In this document: positions 42,985 through 52,323 of the stretch, piece by piece
Layout of the letters: every line of letters begins with the position of its first letter
How positions within the stretch are numbered: the first letter of the stretch is position 1
Assembly (NCBI RefSeq): GCF_002846365.1
Contig: NZ_PJMW01000002.1
Coordinates: 5,890,001-5,954,000 of the forward strand
From: Nocardia fluminea
GTDB lineage: Bacteria; Actinomycetota; Actinomycetes; Mycobacteriales; Mycobacteriaceae
Length of the DNA stretch: 64,000 nucleotides
Direction of reading: 5' to 3'
The notes under the pieces: model-generated
Databases searched by the model: none
Seen by the model: only the letters and a program-made list of their open reading frames with translations
What the model was told of the DNA's origin: nothing
Made by a program: the position numbers and the translations under genes

Positions 42985-43668
42985 CTAGGCCGTGACGGGG
43001 GCGGTGGTGCCGAGTGCGGCGATGACGTCCGCGGAGTCGGCGACCCAGCCGAAGATCGCGCCCTGGGCCGCGATCATCGACAGCCCGACGCGCTGGAATT
43101 CGGGAAAATAGGAGCCGACGCAGTCCGCGACCACGAGGCATTCGTAGCCGCGGTCGTTGGCCTCGCGGACGGTGGTGTGGACGCAGACCTCGGTGGTGAC
43201 GCCGGCGACGAGCAGGGTGGCGATCGAATGCTGTCGCAGCACAGTGGCCAATTCGGTCGCGTAGAACGCGCCCTTGCCCGGTTTGTCGATGACGGTCTCG
43301 CCGTCGAGTGGGGCCAGCTCGTCGATGATGTCGTGGCCGTATTCGCCGCGGATCAGGATGCGCCCGAAACGCCCCGGGTCACCGATGCGCTGCGACGGGT
43401 TGCCCCGCCGCAGTTTCGCCGGTGGGCAATCGGACAGGTCCGGCAGATGGCCCTCCCTGGTGTGGATCACCGTGATGCCCGCGGCCCTGGCGCAGGCGAG
43501 CACACCGGCGAGTGGTTCGATGACGGTGCGCAACAGCGCCACGTCGTTGCCGAGGCTCTCGCCGAAGCCACCCGGAAGCAGGAAGTCTCGCTGCATGTCG
43601 ATGATGACGAGCGCGGTCGTGGCGGGATCGAAGGTGAACGGACTCGGGATGGCGGGGATTTCGGTCAT
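42985..43668 (-). CDS. Isochorismatase-like cysteine hydrolase
   Basis: A 227-residue enzyme with the catalytic Asp in [11 protein letters not shown], Lys in [13 protein letters not shown] and Cys in [17 protein letters not shown]. The fold covers isochorismatase, ureidoacrylate/peroxyureidoacrylate hydrolase and biuret hydrolase. ATG 43668 overlaps the upstream amidase stop (ATGA) with AGGAG before it. Next to an allophanate-hydrolase-like amidase, a biuret- or ureide-type substrate is attractive but inferred. Confidence 0.86.
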   Translation of the reverse strand: MTEIPAIPSPFTFDPATTALVIIDMQRDFLLPGGFGESLGNDVALLRTVIEPLAGVLACARAAGITVIHTREGHLPDLSDCPPAKLRRGNPSQRIGDPGRFGRILIRGEYGHDIIDELAPLDGETVIDKPGKGAFYATELATVLRQHSIATLLVAGVTTEVCVHTTVREANDRGYECLVVADCVGSYFPEFQRVGLSMIAAQGAIFGWVADSADVIAALGTTAPVTA

Positions 43669-45050
43669 CGTCGCTCCTGGAGGACTACCTGGTCGAGAGG
43701 GTGAAGCGTTGCGGCGCTGCGCGGTTCGTCCAGCAGCCGGGCGGCGGCGGCGAGAACGACGTCGTCGGCGAGTGCCGGGCCGAAGATCATGAGCGAGACC
43801 GGCCTGCCGTCGCGGGTAGTGCCCGCGGGGACCGCGATCGCGGTCAGGTCCAGAAGGTTGCCGAAGTGGGTGTAGTGGCCGAGCACGGTGTTGGTCGCGA
43901 TGGGGTCGGCCAGTACCTCGGGGACGGTGAAGGTGGTGCCGATGGTCGGCACGACGATCGCGTCGACCTCGTCCCACATCCGGGCGACCTCGGCGCGGAG
44001 CTCCTGCAACCGCTGCTGCGCGCGGAACACGTCCACCGCGTCGAATCGCCTTCCGCTGTCGAGGATCTCCCGGATCACGGGCAGGATCGAGTCGGGCCGC
44101 TCGGTCAGGAACTCGTCGAATTCGACCAGCCGTTCCGCGACCCACGGGCCCTGGTAGAGCAGCGCGCCTGCGGCGAGGAAGGGTGCGAGTGTCGTGTCGA
44201 CACAGGTGAATCCCTTGCCCGGCAATGTGTCTCGCGCGCCGAGATGCGCCGCGCGCATCGCCTCGTCGCCGAAGAACTCGAGCTCCCGCGGTGCCGGTAA
44301 GCCGAGCCGGATCGGGCCGCCGGAAAATCGCCCGCCCCGTGCGCGGGTCCACGGGTCCTCGTGATCGATCGCCATGATCACCTCGGCGACCAGGTCGAGG
44401 TCCTCGACGGTGTGCGCCATGAGGGTGAGGCAGTCCAGCGACTTGCAGGCGGGTACGAGCCCGACGGTGCTGATCAGACCGCGCGACGGCTTCCAGCCGA
44501 CGATGCCGTTGAGTGCGGCGGGTACGCGACCCGAACCCGCGGTATCCGTCGCCACACAGAACGGCACCTGGCCGAGCGCGACCGCGAGCGCCGACCCGGA
44601 ACTCGACCCGCCGGAGATCAGATCGCCGCCGAAGACGCTGCGTGGCACCGGGTACGGAGTTCGGGTGCCGTTCAGGCCGGTGGCGAACTGGTCGAGATTG
44701 GTCTTGCCGACGAACAGCGCGCCCGCGTCGAGCAGGCGCTGCACGGCGGGGGCGGTCCGGGTGGCGTGGTAGGCGTAATCGGGGCAGGCCAGCGTCGTCG
44801 GATAGCCGGCGACGTCGATGCTGTCCTTCACGCCGAAGGGAACGCCGTACAGCGGCAGCGTGCGTGCGCCCGGCATCCTTTCGACAGCCGCCGCGGCAGC
44901 GAGCAATTCGTCACGGGGTACCGGGGTGATCCAGGTGCCGTCGTCGCCGCGTGCGGCGATCGCGTCGGCCACGCGTGCTGCGGTACTGGTCGGAGAGCCG
45001 TTGCCGCCCTGGTGCTGGGCGAGGATTTCCGTGACCGTAGAGCCTGTCAT
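43665..45050 (-). CDS. Allophanate hydrolase-like amidase
   Basis: A 461-residue amidase-signature enzyme. [20 protein letters not shown] carries the Lys, [20 protein letters not shown] and [15 protein letters not shown] the first Ser, [20 protein letters not shown] the nucleophile region and [14 protein letters not shown] the rest. These phrases are specific to AtzF/Dur-type allophanate hydrolases. The C-terminal domain of full AtzF is absent. It would convert allophanate to ammonia and carbon dioxide, or attack a related ureide. First gene of a three-gene unit. Confidence 0.85.
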   Translation of the reverse strand: MTGSTVTEILAQHQGGNGSPTSTAARVADAIAARGDDGTWITPVPRDELLAAAAAVERMPGARTLPLYGVPFGVKDSIDVAGYPTTLACPDYAYHATRTAPAVQRLLDAGALFVGKTNLDQFATGLNGTRTPYPVPRSVFGGDLISGGSSSGSALAVALGQVPFCVATDTAGSGRVPAALNGIVGWKPSRGLISTVGLVPACKSLDCLTLMAHTVEDLDLVAEVIMAIDHEDPWTRARGGRFSGGPIRLGLPAPRELEFFGDEAMRAAHLGARDTLPGKGFTCVDTTLAPFLAAGALLYQGPWVAERLVEFDEFLTERPDSILPVIREILDSGRRFDAVDVFRAQQRLQELRAEVARMWDEVDAIVVPTIGTTFTVPEVLADPIATNTVLGHYTHFGNLLDLTAIAVPAGTTRDGRPVSLMIFGPALADDVVLAAAARLLDEPRSAATLHPLDQVVLQERR

Positions 45051-45052
45051 GT

Positions 45053-45067
45053 TGTCGATTGTCGACA
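45053..45067. promoter_or_regulatory. Probable GntR operator
   Basis: TGTCGA-TTG-TCGACA is a perfect palindrome 3 bases upstream of the amidase start and 41 bases downstream of the GntR stop, on the shared strand. FCD-type GntR proteins bind such short palindromes. Confidence 0.58.
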
Positions 45068-45107
45068 GAAAGTGTGACGACGGTGGGATCGGTCTGTATC
45101 GGATGTG

Positions 45108-45773
45108 TTAGGGAATACCGAGTTTCAGGTATGTTTGCTCGCCGTGCCTGCGGAGCGCGGTCGCTGCCCGCAGCGGGTCGTTGGTCTCCACGGCGGCGAG
45201 CAGTTCCTCATGGCGGCGCACACCTTCGAGGCGGGCACCGGCCTCGGTTTCCTCGCGCAGGTTGCGTGCCATCGCGAGCTGCAACTTCACCAGGATCTGC
45301 TCGTACACCAGGTCCAGTTGCCGATTGCCCGCCAGCGCGACGATTTCGACGTGGAAGCGGCGGTGTGCGTCGTCGCGGGCGACCCAGTCCTTGCGCCGGT
45401 CCGCCGCGGTCAGTTCTGCGAGCGCCGCGCGCACTCGCCCCAGCCGCAGGTCCGCGCTCGGGAGCGCCGCGGCCAGCGCGTGCTGTTCCAGGGCTCTACG
45501 CACCTCGAACAGTTCGACGATGTCGTGCGCCGACCACACCACGACCCGATACCCACGCCGCGGCAGGTGTTCGACCAGTCCCTGCTCGGCCAGGCGCCGC
45601 AGCGCCTCGCGCACCGGCGCCCGGCTGATGCCGAGTCGCGCGCACAGCGCTTCCTCGCCTACCCGCTCCCCCGGTGCCAGCGCGCCGCTGAGAACTTCCG
45701 CGCGCACGTGCTCGGCGGTCATCTCCACCAGACTCGCCGGGAGATCGGTCGAATTCGATGCGGCTGCCGTCAT
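45108..45773 (-). CDS. GntR-family regulator (FCD domain)
   Basis: A 221-residue protein. The winged helix is EEALCARLGISRAPVREALR then RLAEQGLVEHLPRRGYRVVV, and the all-helical FCD domain contains FEVRRALEQHALAAA and DDAHRRFHVEIVALAGNRQL (metal-site His residues). Upstream of and co-oriented with the amidase/cysteine hydrolase/transporter unit, whose start is preceded by a palindrome. FCD regulators sense carboxylates. Confidence 0.88.
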   Translation of the reverse strand: MTAAASNSTDLPASLVEMTAEHVRAEVLSGALAPGERVGEEALCARLGISRAPVREALRRLAEQGLVEHLPRRGYRVVVWSAHDIVELFEVRRALEQHALAAALPSADLRLGRVRAALAELTAADRRKDWVARDDAHRRFHVEIVALAGNRQLDLVYEQILVKLQLAMARNLREETEAGARLEGVRRHEELLAAVETNDPLRAATALRRHGEQTYLKLGIP

Positions 45774-45815
45774 GAGTCGAGTCTACGAACCGCGACCGCT
45801 GCGATGCCTACGTCG

Positions 45816-47150
45816 CTAGACCAGGCGCAGGCTGTCGATCAACTTCTTCGCCTGCTCGGCGGTGAGTTCGCCGGTGGTGCCGCGGTCGACGAGGATGGTC
45901 AGCACGAGGGTCGTGTTGACGGCGTTGCGGAACCCGAAGGTGTAGACGGAGTAGGCATTCGCGGTGCATCCCGGGAGCTGCGGGGTCCACGGCCCGGAGG
46001 TCTCGACGAATTGACCGCTGATTCCGCTCTGGGTCTTCAGCGAGGTCGGCGTGCTGATCTTGCCGCCGGTCGGGTCCGAATATCCGCCCGCGGCGGCTAT
46101 CTTCGCGACACTCTTGGCGGCGGCCGCGAGATCGGTCTCGGTCGTCGAGGTCACCGCGGCCATCGCGCGATACACCGAGCCGGGGCAGTAGTCGGCTCCC
46201 TCGGTCGCCTGGCCGCGACCGTCGATCGCGCCGGTCGCGCCGGAGAACGACATGGTGTCGCTCTCGGGGTGGATCGTCCACGCCGAGGGCACGTCGTAGG
46301 CGACCCGATAGCCGGCGATGAGCACACCTTTCGAGCCCGGCGCGAGCGGTGCGGTGCTGGTGCCCGACAGGGGTCCCGATTTCGTCGTGGTGGTGGACGT
46401 GCTCGCCGCGGTGGTGGATTCGTCCGAGGAGCTGGCGGCGAACCCGACCGCGACCGCGACTCCGATCACCAGCATGACGACCACCGCTATTACCGCGATG
46501 ATCGTGCCCGAACCGCCACCACGGCGCGGTGGCGGCGAATAGTACTGCGGCGCGGGTGGGTAGCCATAGGGCTGCTGGCCGTGTCCCGGTTGCGGGGCGA
46601 ACTGCCCCGGTGCGAACTGGGGCCCGTACGGCTGCTGGCCGATCGCGGGCTGGGAGGTGAACGGCTGCCCACCACCGGGCTGCGCCGCGTACGGGGCGTG
46701 ACCCGCTCCGCCTGGCTGACCGAACATCTGCTGCCCGCCACCGGGCTGGGACGCGGAGGGATCTCGGCCCGGTACCGGTGGCTGTCCGTAGGTTTGCTGG
46801 CCGGTCCAGGGCTGGCCGACCACGGTCGGCGGCGCGAACGGATGCTGCCCGCTCCCTGCCTGTCCCGCTCCGGGCTGCTGCCACTGCTGCCCGGTCCCGT
46901 ACGGCTGCTCTCCCGTCCCCGGTGGTGTGAACGATTGGCCGAATACGGTGGGTGGCGCGACCGAATGCTGTCCGCTGCTCGGGTGATTCGCCCCCGGCTG
47001 CGGGCCGTCTTGCGGTCGGGGCGCCGGCTGCTCAGCCGCGCTGGCGGGCGAGCGAAGGATGGTGGGGTCGGCGGGTGGTTGTGTGGCGGGGTCAGGGGCT
47101 GGGCCTGACATTCCGGGCGCCTCCCACCACCGATCACTGTCGTTTGCCAC
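45816..47150 (-). CDS. Proline/glutamine-rich single-pass membrane protein with extracytoplasmic domain
   Basis: A 444-residue protein. The first 210 residues are a disordered Pro/Gln/Gly region with repeats such as GQQPYG and PPTVVGQPW. A transmembrane helix follows (GTIIAVIAVVVMLVIGVAVA). After a Ser/Thr linker comes a domain of about 170 residues with two cysteines (DYCPGSVYRAM, LPGCTANAYSVYTF). The domain resembles uncharacterised exported domains of Nocardia/Mycobacterium. GTG 47150 has AAGGA 6-10 bases upstream. Confidence 0.8.
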   Translation of the reverse strand: MANDSDRWWEAPGMSGPAPDPATQPPADPTILRSPASAAEQPAPRPQDGPQPGANHPSSGQHSVAPPTVFGQSFTPPGTGEQPYGTGQQWQQPGAGQAGSGQHPFAPPTVVGQPWTGQQTYGQPPVPGRDPSASQPGGGQQMFGQPGGAGHAPYAAQPGGGQPFTSQPAIGQQPYGPQFAPGQFAPQPGHGQQPYGYPPAPQYYSPPPRRGGGSGTIIAVIAVVVMLVIGVAVAVGFAASSSDESTTAASTSTTTTKSGPLSGTSTAPLAPGSKGVLIAGYRVAYDVPSAWTIHPESDTMSFSGATGAIDGRGQATEGADYCPGSVYRAMAAVTSTTETDLAAAAKSVAKIAAAGGYSDPTGGKISTPTSLKTQSGISGQFVETSGPWTPQLPGCTANAYSVYTFGFRNAVNTTLVLTILVDRGTTGELTAEQAKKLIDSLRLV

Positions 47151-47312
47151 AGCACGTCCTTCCTCGCCCTCTGCCTCCACGACCGTCGAGCGGGTCGTGT
47201 CCGGTCAGATCCCCCCTCAGGGTAATGGCGAATCACTGTGGCCGAGAACTCGAATCGGGTGTTCTCCGGGCATTCGGGGCGGCCGTGGTCTCGATGCAGC
47301 GGGACCGCGAGG

Positions 47313-48185
47313 TCAGTACCCCGGTCCGCTGGAGGTGATGCGGTCGGCGGCGCTCACCGTCGCCGCGCCGAGTTCACTCAGGGCAACGGCGGACAAGCGA
47401 CTGTCGGGGCAGCTCACGACCGCGGCGACGACGGCACCGGCGCGATCGCGGATCGGGGCGGACAGTGTGACGACGGCGTTCTCGGGCCCGAGTTCGTCAG
47501 GGAGATAGTCGATGGTGATCAGTTCGGTGATGACGGAACCGAGTTGTGCTCGCAGCGCGGCGGTGATCGGTGAATCACGCAGGCCCGCCAGTACTTCCAG
47601 CATCGGTGTCGAGTCGTCTACCAGCCGTTCGACGGAGTAGCCGCGGGTGCGGATCTCGGCGAGCACGCGGGCGAGGCGGTCGCGGTGGGCCGGGTCGGCG
47701 GTGGCCAGCCAGGCCTGCTGAACGGGTTCGGGCGCCCAGGCGATGAACTCGCGGCAGACGGGCGGCGCGAGCGGCAGCCGCCTGCCGGGACGGATCCAGC
47801 CGGCCGACGGGTTGCCGACGACCTCGGTGACCACGATGCTCTCACCGGCGCGCTCGGCGAGGAACACCGGCACACCCGCTTGCCCGGACAGGTCTCGCAG
47901 GTGCGGCACAGCAGTACGGCGCAGTGGAAACGCCGCTTCGGCGCGGCGGGCGACGGTGAGCAGTCGTAGCCCGATGCCATAGCAGCCGTCGTCGTCGCGC
48001 ACGGTCCAGCCGTCGGCGGTGAGCTGGGCGAGTACGGCGTGCGCGGTGGCGCGCGACAGCCCCGCTTCGCGCACGATCCGGGCCAGCGACAGACGGTCCG
48101 TGGGATGTCGTGACAGCAGTTCGAGCACCTTCACCACCCGCTGCGTCGGCGGCGACGCGGCACCGGGAATCTCGGCATCGACCAT
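47313..48185 (-). CDS. IclR-family regulator
   Basis: A 290-residue protein. The N-terminal winged helix is LSLARIVREAGLSRATAHAV then LAQLTADGWTVRDDDGCYGI, and the effector domain has HLRDLSGQAGVPVFLAERAG. ATG 48185 begins the usual domain; an open frame to 48254 adds little. Divergent from the cysD-cysNC-sulfotransferase unit with a 14-bp palindrome between, so it probably controls that unit. Confidence 0.85.
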   Translation of the reverse strand: MVDAEIPGAASPPTQRVVKVLELLSRHPTDRLSLARIVREAGLSRATAHAVLAQLTADGWTVRDDDGCYGIGLRLLTVARRAEAAFPLRRTAVPHLRDLSGQAGVPVFLAERAGESIVVTEVVGNPSAGWIRPGRRLPLAPPVCREFIAWAPEPVQQAWLATADPAHRDRLARVLAEIRTRGYSVERLVDDSTPMLEVLAGLRDSPITAALRAQLGSVITELITIDYLPDELGPENAVVTLSAPIRDRAGAVVAAVVSCPDSRLSAVALSELGAATVSAADRITSSGPGY

Positions 48186-48258
48186 CGAATCCGGGGCCGG
48201 CTCTTGACCGGCATGCTCGGCCCGGCTTATCGTCGGTGTCACAATACCGAACAATAGC

Positions 48259-48303
48259 GTCGAATATTCGACAACGCAACCCGCCGGGGAAAGTTCTCCG
48301 GCG
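48259..48303. promoter_or_regulatory. Palindromes in the iclR / cysD divergent region
   Basis: GTCGAATATTCGAC (48259-48272) is a perfect 14-bp palindrome. CGCCGGGGAA / TTCTCCGGCG (48282-48303) pairs with one mismatch around AG. Either may be the IclR site or affect cysD mRNA; the second is close to the start codon at 48330. Confidence 0.55.
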
Positions 48304-48329
48304 AACTGCCCGAACGAAGTGGGTGAACA

Positions 48330-49235
48330 GTGCAGGCGGGGTACGAGTTATCGCATCTGGCGGCCTTGGAGGCCGAGTCGGTGCACATCTTCCGGGAGGT
48401 CGCGGCCACTCTCGCGCGACCGGCCCTGCTGTTTTCCGGCGGCAAGGATTCCGCCGTGCTGCTGCACCTGGCGCGACGCGCGTTCTGGCCCGCGCCGCTG
48501 CCCTTTCCGCTGCTGCACGTGGACACCGGTCACAACTTCGACGAAGTGATCGAGTTCCGCGACCGCACCGCCGAGCGCACCGGCGCGCGCCTCGAGATCG
48601 CCCGGGTCCAAGACGACATCGACGCGGGTCGCGCCGTGGAACGCCCCGGCGGCACACGCAACCCTCTCCAGACCACCACGCTGCTGCGCGCGATCGGTGA
48701 GCACCGGTTCGACGCGGCATTCGGTGGCGCCCGCCGTGACGAGGAGAAGGCACGCGCCAAGGAGCGAGTGTTCAGCTTCCGCAACAGTTTCGGCGAATGG
48801 GACCCGCGCGCACAGCGGCCCGAGGTGTGGAACCTCTACAACGGCCGCCATCAGCCCGGCGAACACATCCGGGTGTTCCCGCTGTCGAACTGGACCGAGC
48901 TCGACATCTGGGAGTACATCGACCGCGAGGCCGTGGAGCTGCCGTCGCTGTACTACGCGCACCGGCGCCAGGTCATCGAACGCGACGGCATGTTGCTGTC
49001 GGCCACCCGCTTCATCACGCCGAAGGCCGGCGAGCGCACCTTCGAGGCGACCGTCCGATTCCGCACGGTCGGCGACGCCACCTGCACCGGCTGCGTCGAG
49101 AGCACCGCCGACACCGCGGCGAAGGTGATCGCCGAGACCGCCGCCACCCGGCTCACCGAACGCGGCGCGACCCGCGCCGACGACCGGATCTCCGAGACCG
49201 GCATGGAAGACCGCAAGCGAGAGGGCTATTTCTGA
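48330..49235 (+). CDS. cysD: Sulfate adenylyltransferase subunit 2
   Basis: A 301-residue protein with the PP-loop LLFSGGKDSAVLLHLA near residue 33, TGHNFDEVIEFRD, FGGARRDEEKARAKER and the C-terminal EDRKREGYF, all CysD landmarks. With CysN it makes APS from ATP and sulfate. GTG 48330 gives the correct N-terminus. Stop and cysNC start overlap by one base. In this locus it heads an operon ending in a sulfotransferase, so it feeds sulfation rather than obviously cysteine synthesis. Confidence 0.95.
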   Translation: MQAGYELSHLAALEAESVHIFREVAATLARPALLFSGGKDSAVLLHLARRAFWPAPLPFPLLHVDTGHNFDEVIEFRDRTAERTGARLEIARVQDDIDAGRAVERPGGTRNPLQTTTLLRAIGEHRFDAAFGGARRDEEKARAKERVFSFRNSFGEWDPRAQRPEVWNLYNGRHQPGEHIRVFPLSNWTELDIWEYIDREAVELPSLYYAHRRQVIERDGMLLSATRFITPKAGERTFEATVRFRTVGDATCTGCVESTADTAAKVIAETAATRLTERGATRADDRISETGMEDRKREGYF

Positions 49236-51109
49236 TGCGCCGCAACCTGTTACGACTGGCGACCGCGGGCAGCGTCGACGACGGCAAGTCCACCCTCATC
49301 GGCCGGCTGCTCTACGACTCCAAGTCCCTGTTCGACGATCAACTCGCCGCCATCGAGCGCCTCAGCACCGAACGCGGCGGTGCCGCCGCGGATCTCGCGT
49401 TGGTCACCGACGGTCTGCGCGCCGAACGCGAGCAGGGCATCACCATCGACGTCGCCTATCGCTACGTGACCACACCCCGCCGCAAGTTCGTCATCGCCGA
49501 TACCCCCGGCCACGTGCAGTACACCCGCAACATGGTCACCGGCGCCTCCACCGCGGACCTCGCGCTGATCCTGGTCGACGCCCGCACCGGCGTGTCCGAA
49601 CAGACCCGCAGGCATGCGTTCCTCGCGACGCTGCTCGGCGTACCGCACCTGGTGGTGTGCGTGAACAAGATGGACCTGGTCGACTGGTCGCAGGAGCGTT
49701 TCGAGGAGATCCGTACCGAGTTCGCCGCGTTCGCCGCCAAACTGACGGTGGGCGACCTGAGTTTCGTGCCGGTGTCGGCGCTGCTCGGCGACAACGTGGT
49801 CGACGGCTCGCAGCACATGGACTGGTATCCGGGACCGCCGTTGCTGCGCCACCTCGAGGACGTGCACATCGCCTCGGACCGCAACCTCATCGATGCCCGG
49901 CTGCCGATCCAATACGTGATTCGGGCGCAGGAGGGGCTCGATCACCGCAGTTACGCGGGCACCATCGCGGGCGGCATCTTCAAGCCCGGCGACGAAGTGG
50001 TGGTCCTGCCCGGCGGACGGTCCTCTCACGTCAAGGAGATCTGGGGTCCGGGTGGCACGAAGGTCGATGAGGCGTTCACCGGCATGGCGGTCTCGCTCAC
50101 CCTCGACGACGACATCGACGTCGGACGCGGCGACCTGCTCGCCCGCCCGGGTAACCGTCCCCACATCGGCACCGACCTGGACGCGATGGTGTGCTGGTTC
50201 TCCGAGACCGCTCAGCTGCGCGAGGGCGCCCAGTACCTGGTGCGCACCGCGGCGCAGACCTCTTCCGCCGAGGTCACCGCGATCGACTACCGCCTCGATG
50301 TCAACACCCTGCACCGGGTCGAGGAGGTCACCACGTTGTCGCTCAACGACATCGCGCGCATCCGATTGCGCAGCCGTCATCCGCTGCTGTCGGACCCGTA
50401 TCGGGAGAACCGGCGCACGGGCAGCTTCATCCTGATCGATCCGGTGACCGATCAAACGGTCGCCGCGGGCATGGTGACCGGCCGGGAGTCGGGGGCCGAT
50501 GCCCCGACCGGCGAGCGCGAACGCACAGCACCGGCCGTGGTCTGGCACCGGTCGGCGGTCAGTCGCTCCGAGCGTGGACACATCGGCGCGACGGTGTGGT
50601 TGACCGGCCTGTCCGGGTCGGGGAAGTCCACCCTGGCCGTCGAGCTCGAGCGACAGCTGGTCGCAGCAGGCCGGCCCGCCTACCTGCTCGACGGCGACAA
50701 CCTGCGGCACGGTCTCAACGCGGGCCTCGGCTTCTCCCCCGCCGACCGCGACGAGAACGTCCGCCGGGTCGCCGAGGTGGCCGCGCTGTTCGCCGATTCG
50801 GGTGCGGTGGCGATCGTGTCGGTGATCAGCCCGTTCGCCGCGCAGCGCGCCGCCGCCCGGACCGCTCACGCCGACCGCGAACTGCCGTTCCACGAAGTCT
50901 TCGTCGACACTCCGCTCGAGGTGTGCGAACGCCGCGACTCCAAGGGCCTCTACGCGAAGGCCCGTGCGGGAGAGCTGCCCGGCTTCACCGGAATCGGTTC
51001 CCCCTACGAACGACCCGAGCATGCTGACCTGGTCATCACTCCCGAGCTCGGCTCCCCTGCCGACATCGCCGCCCACATCCTCCGAGAGCTAGGAATCGCA
51101 GACCGTTGA
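49235..51109 (+). CDS. cysNC: Bifunctional sulfate adenylyltransferase GTPase / APS kinase (CysNC)
   Basis: A 624-residue fusion. Residues 1-430 are the CysN GTPase (P-loop TAGSVDDGKSTLIG, DTPGHVQYTRNMVTG, NKMD). From about 450 the APS kinase begins, with P-loop GLSGSGKSTLAVELE, DGDNLRHGLN and SKGLYAKARAGELPGFTGI. Together with CysD it turns sulfate into PAPS. Starts one base inside the cysD stop; the following gene begins on TTGA over its stop. This fused form is normal in actinomycetes. Confidence 0.95.
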   Translation: MRRNLLRLATAGSVDDGKSTLIGRLLYDSKSLFDDQLAAIERLSTERGGAAADLALVTDGLRAEREQGITIDVAYRYVTTPRRKFVIADTPGHVQYTRNMVTGASTADLALILVDARTGVSEQTRRHAFLATLLGVPHLVVCVNKMDLVDWSQERFEEIRTEFAAFAAKLTVGDLSFVPVSALLGDNVVDGSQHMDWYPGPPLLRHLEDVHIASDRNLIDARLPIQYVIRAQEGLDHRSYAGTIAGGIFKPGDEVVVLPGGRSSHVKEIWGPGGTKVDEAFTGMAVSLTLDDDIDVGRGDLLARPGNRPHIGTDLDAMVCWFSETAQLREGAQYLVRTAAQTSSAEVTAIDYRLDVNTLHRVEEVTTLSLNDIARIRLRSRHPLLSDPYRENRRTGSFILIDPVTDQTVAAGMVTGRESGADAPTGERERTAPAVVWHRSAVSRSERGHIGATVWLTGLSGSGKSTLAVELERQLVAAGRPAYLLDGDNLRHGLNAGLGFSPADRDENVRRVAEVAALFADSGAVAIVSVISPFAAQRAAARTAHADRELPFHEVFVDTPLEVCERRDSKGLYAKARAGELPGFTGIGSPYERPEHADLVITPELGSPADIAAHILRELGIADR

Positions 51110-52323
51110 CCCACTCCAGTACCGCCACCGAATCCGGTAGCAGCGCACCGCCGGAACCGCTCACCGCGCCGTTCCTCGCCGCGGTGGCCCAGGCCGAGAC
51201 GCTCATCGCTGGCGCGGAATTCGTCCGCAGCGAGCAGGATCTCGCCGAGGGCTACGACTACCTCGCCGCCAGTGTCGCCGCCTGTCTGCGCCTTTCGGGC
51301 GCCCACGGCACCTCGCATCCCTACTTCGTGTCCTCGACCGGCCCCTACGCCAAAATGGGTCTGGACAACCCGGACACCCTCTACTACCACGCCACCATCG
51401 AGCCGACCGCCGAGTACCTGGTGAGCGGAGTGCGCGGCAGCACCGTCGATCTGAGTTTCCAGGTGCTCAAAGGTGACTACACCGCGACCGATGTGCCCGG
51501 CGGCGCCGACGCCTTCGACGATCGGCGCATTCCGATCGCCGCCGACGGCAGTTTCTCGCTTCGCTTCGGACCGCCGAAGGACGATGCCGGGCCGGACTAC
51601 TTCCCGCTGGGGGAAGGCGCCTCCATGCTGGCGGTGCGCGAGGTCTACAGCGACTGGACCGAGCGCAAGGGCTCTATCCGGATCGAACGGGTCGACACCA
51701 TCGGCACCGCACCGGTCGAACCGGATCTCGCCCGTCTGCGCAAACGGTACGGCGCGGCAGCGAAAATGCTGCTCACGCGCGTGCACACCTGGTTCAACTT
51801 CCCGAAGTGGTTCTATCTCGATCTGCCGGTGAACACCCTCACCGCGCCCCGGCTCACGCCCGGTGGCTTGAGCACCCAGTACTCCTCGGTCGGGCATTTC
51901 GATCTGGCCGACGACCAGGCGCTGGTGATCACGGTCCCGAAATCGGATGCGCCGTATCAGGGTTTCCAGCTGGGCAGCCTCTGGTACATCTCCCTGGACT
52001 ACGTCAATCACCAGACGAGCCTCAATCACACTCAGGCCCAGGTGGATTCGGACGACCTGATCCGGATGGTGGTGAGCAAGCAGGACCCGGGCATCGCGAA
52101 CTGGATCGAGACCACGGGCCGCACCCGCGGCATTTTGCAGTTCCGGTGGCAGCGCACCGATCGGCCGATGACCGAGGCCGACGGGCCGACGGTCGAGGTC
52201 GTACCGATCGACGCTGTCGCACAACACCTTCCGTATTTCGAACACAACCGGATCGACGCCGCCGGATGGCGCGACCGGATCGCGGCCCGGCAGCGGGCTT
52301 TCGCCGAGAGGATGCTGGGATGA
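51106..52323 (+). CDS. DUF1214-domain protein in sulfation operon
   Basis: A 405-residue protein. Its C-terminal part (FDLADDQALVITVPKSDAPY, QGFQLGSLWYISLDYVNHQT, SKQDPGIANWIETTGRTRGI) fits DUF1214. No signal peptide or membrane segment is seen. TTG 51106 overlaps the cysNC stop (TTGA), and its stop overlaps the SDR ATG. Function of the domain is unknown; related proteins appear in steroid- and terpenoid-related loci of actinomycetes. Confidence 0.8.
   Translation: MTHSSTATESGSSAPPEPLTAPFLAAVAQAETLIAGAEFVRSEQDLAEGYDYLAASVAACLRLSGAHGTSHPYFVSSTGPYAKMGLDNPDTLYYHATIEPTAEYLVSGVRGSTVDLSFQVLKGDYTATDVPGGADAFDDRRIPIAADGSFSLRFGPPKDDAGPDYFPLGEGASMLAVREVYSDWTERKGSIRIERVDTIGTAPVEPDLARLRKRYGAAAKMLLTRVHTWFNFPKWFYLDLPVNTLTAPRLTPGGLSTQYSSVGHFDLADDQALVITVPKSDAPYQGFQLGSLWYISLDYVNHQTSLNHTQAQVDSDDLIRMVVSKQDPGIANWIETTGRTRGILQFRWQRTDRPMTEADGPTVEVVPIDAVAQHLPYFEHNRIDAAGWRDRIAARQRAFAERMLG

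Noticed and set aside
42985..44352. 455-codon version of the cysteine hydrolase
   Set aside because: The first 228 codons read the allophanate-hydrolase-like gene in a wrong frame. The ATG at 43668 with AGGAG and ATGA overlap is the real start.
45105..47108. A 667-codon plus-strand frame opposite the GntR and proline-rich membrane protein genes
   Set aside because: It crosses two genes whose minus-strand products have clear domains, and has low-complexity Arg/Gly sequence.
49250..51076. A 608-codon minus-strand frame opposite cysNC
   Set aside because: cysNC is unambiguous on the plus strand. The antisense frame is a codon-bias artefact.
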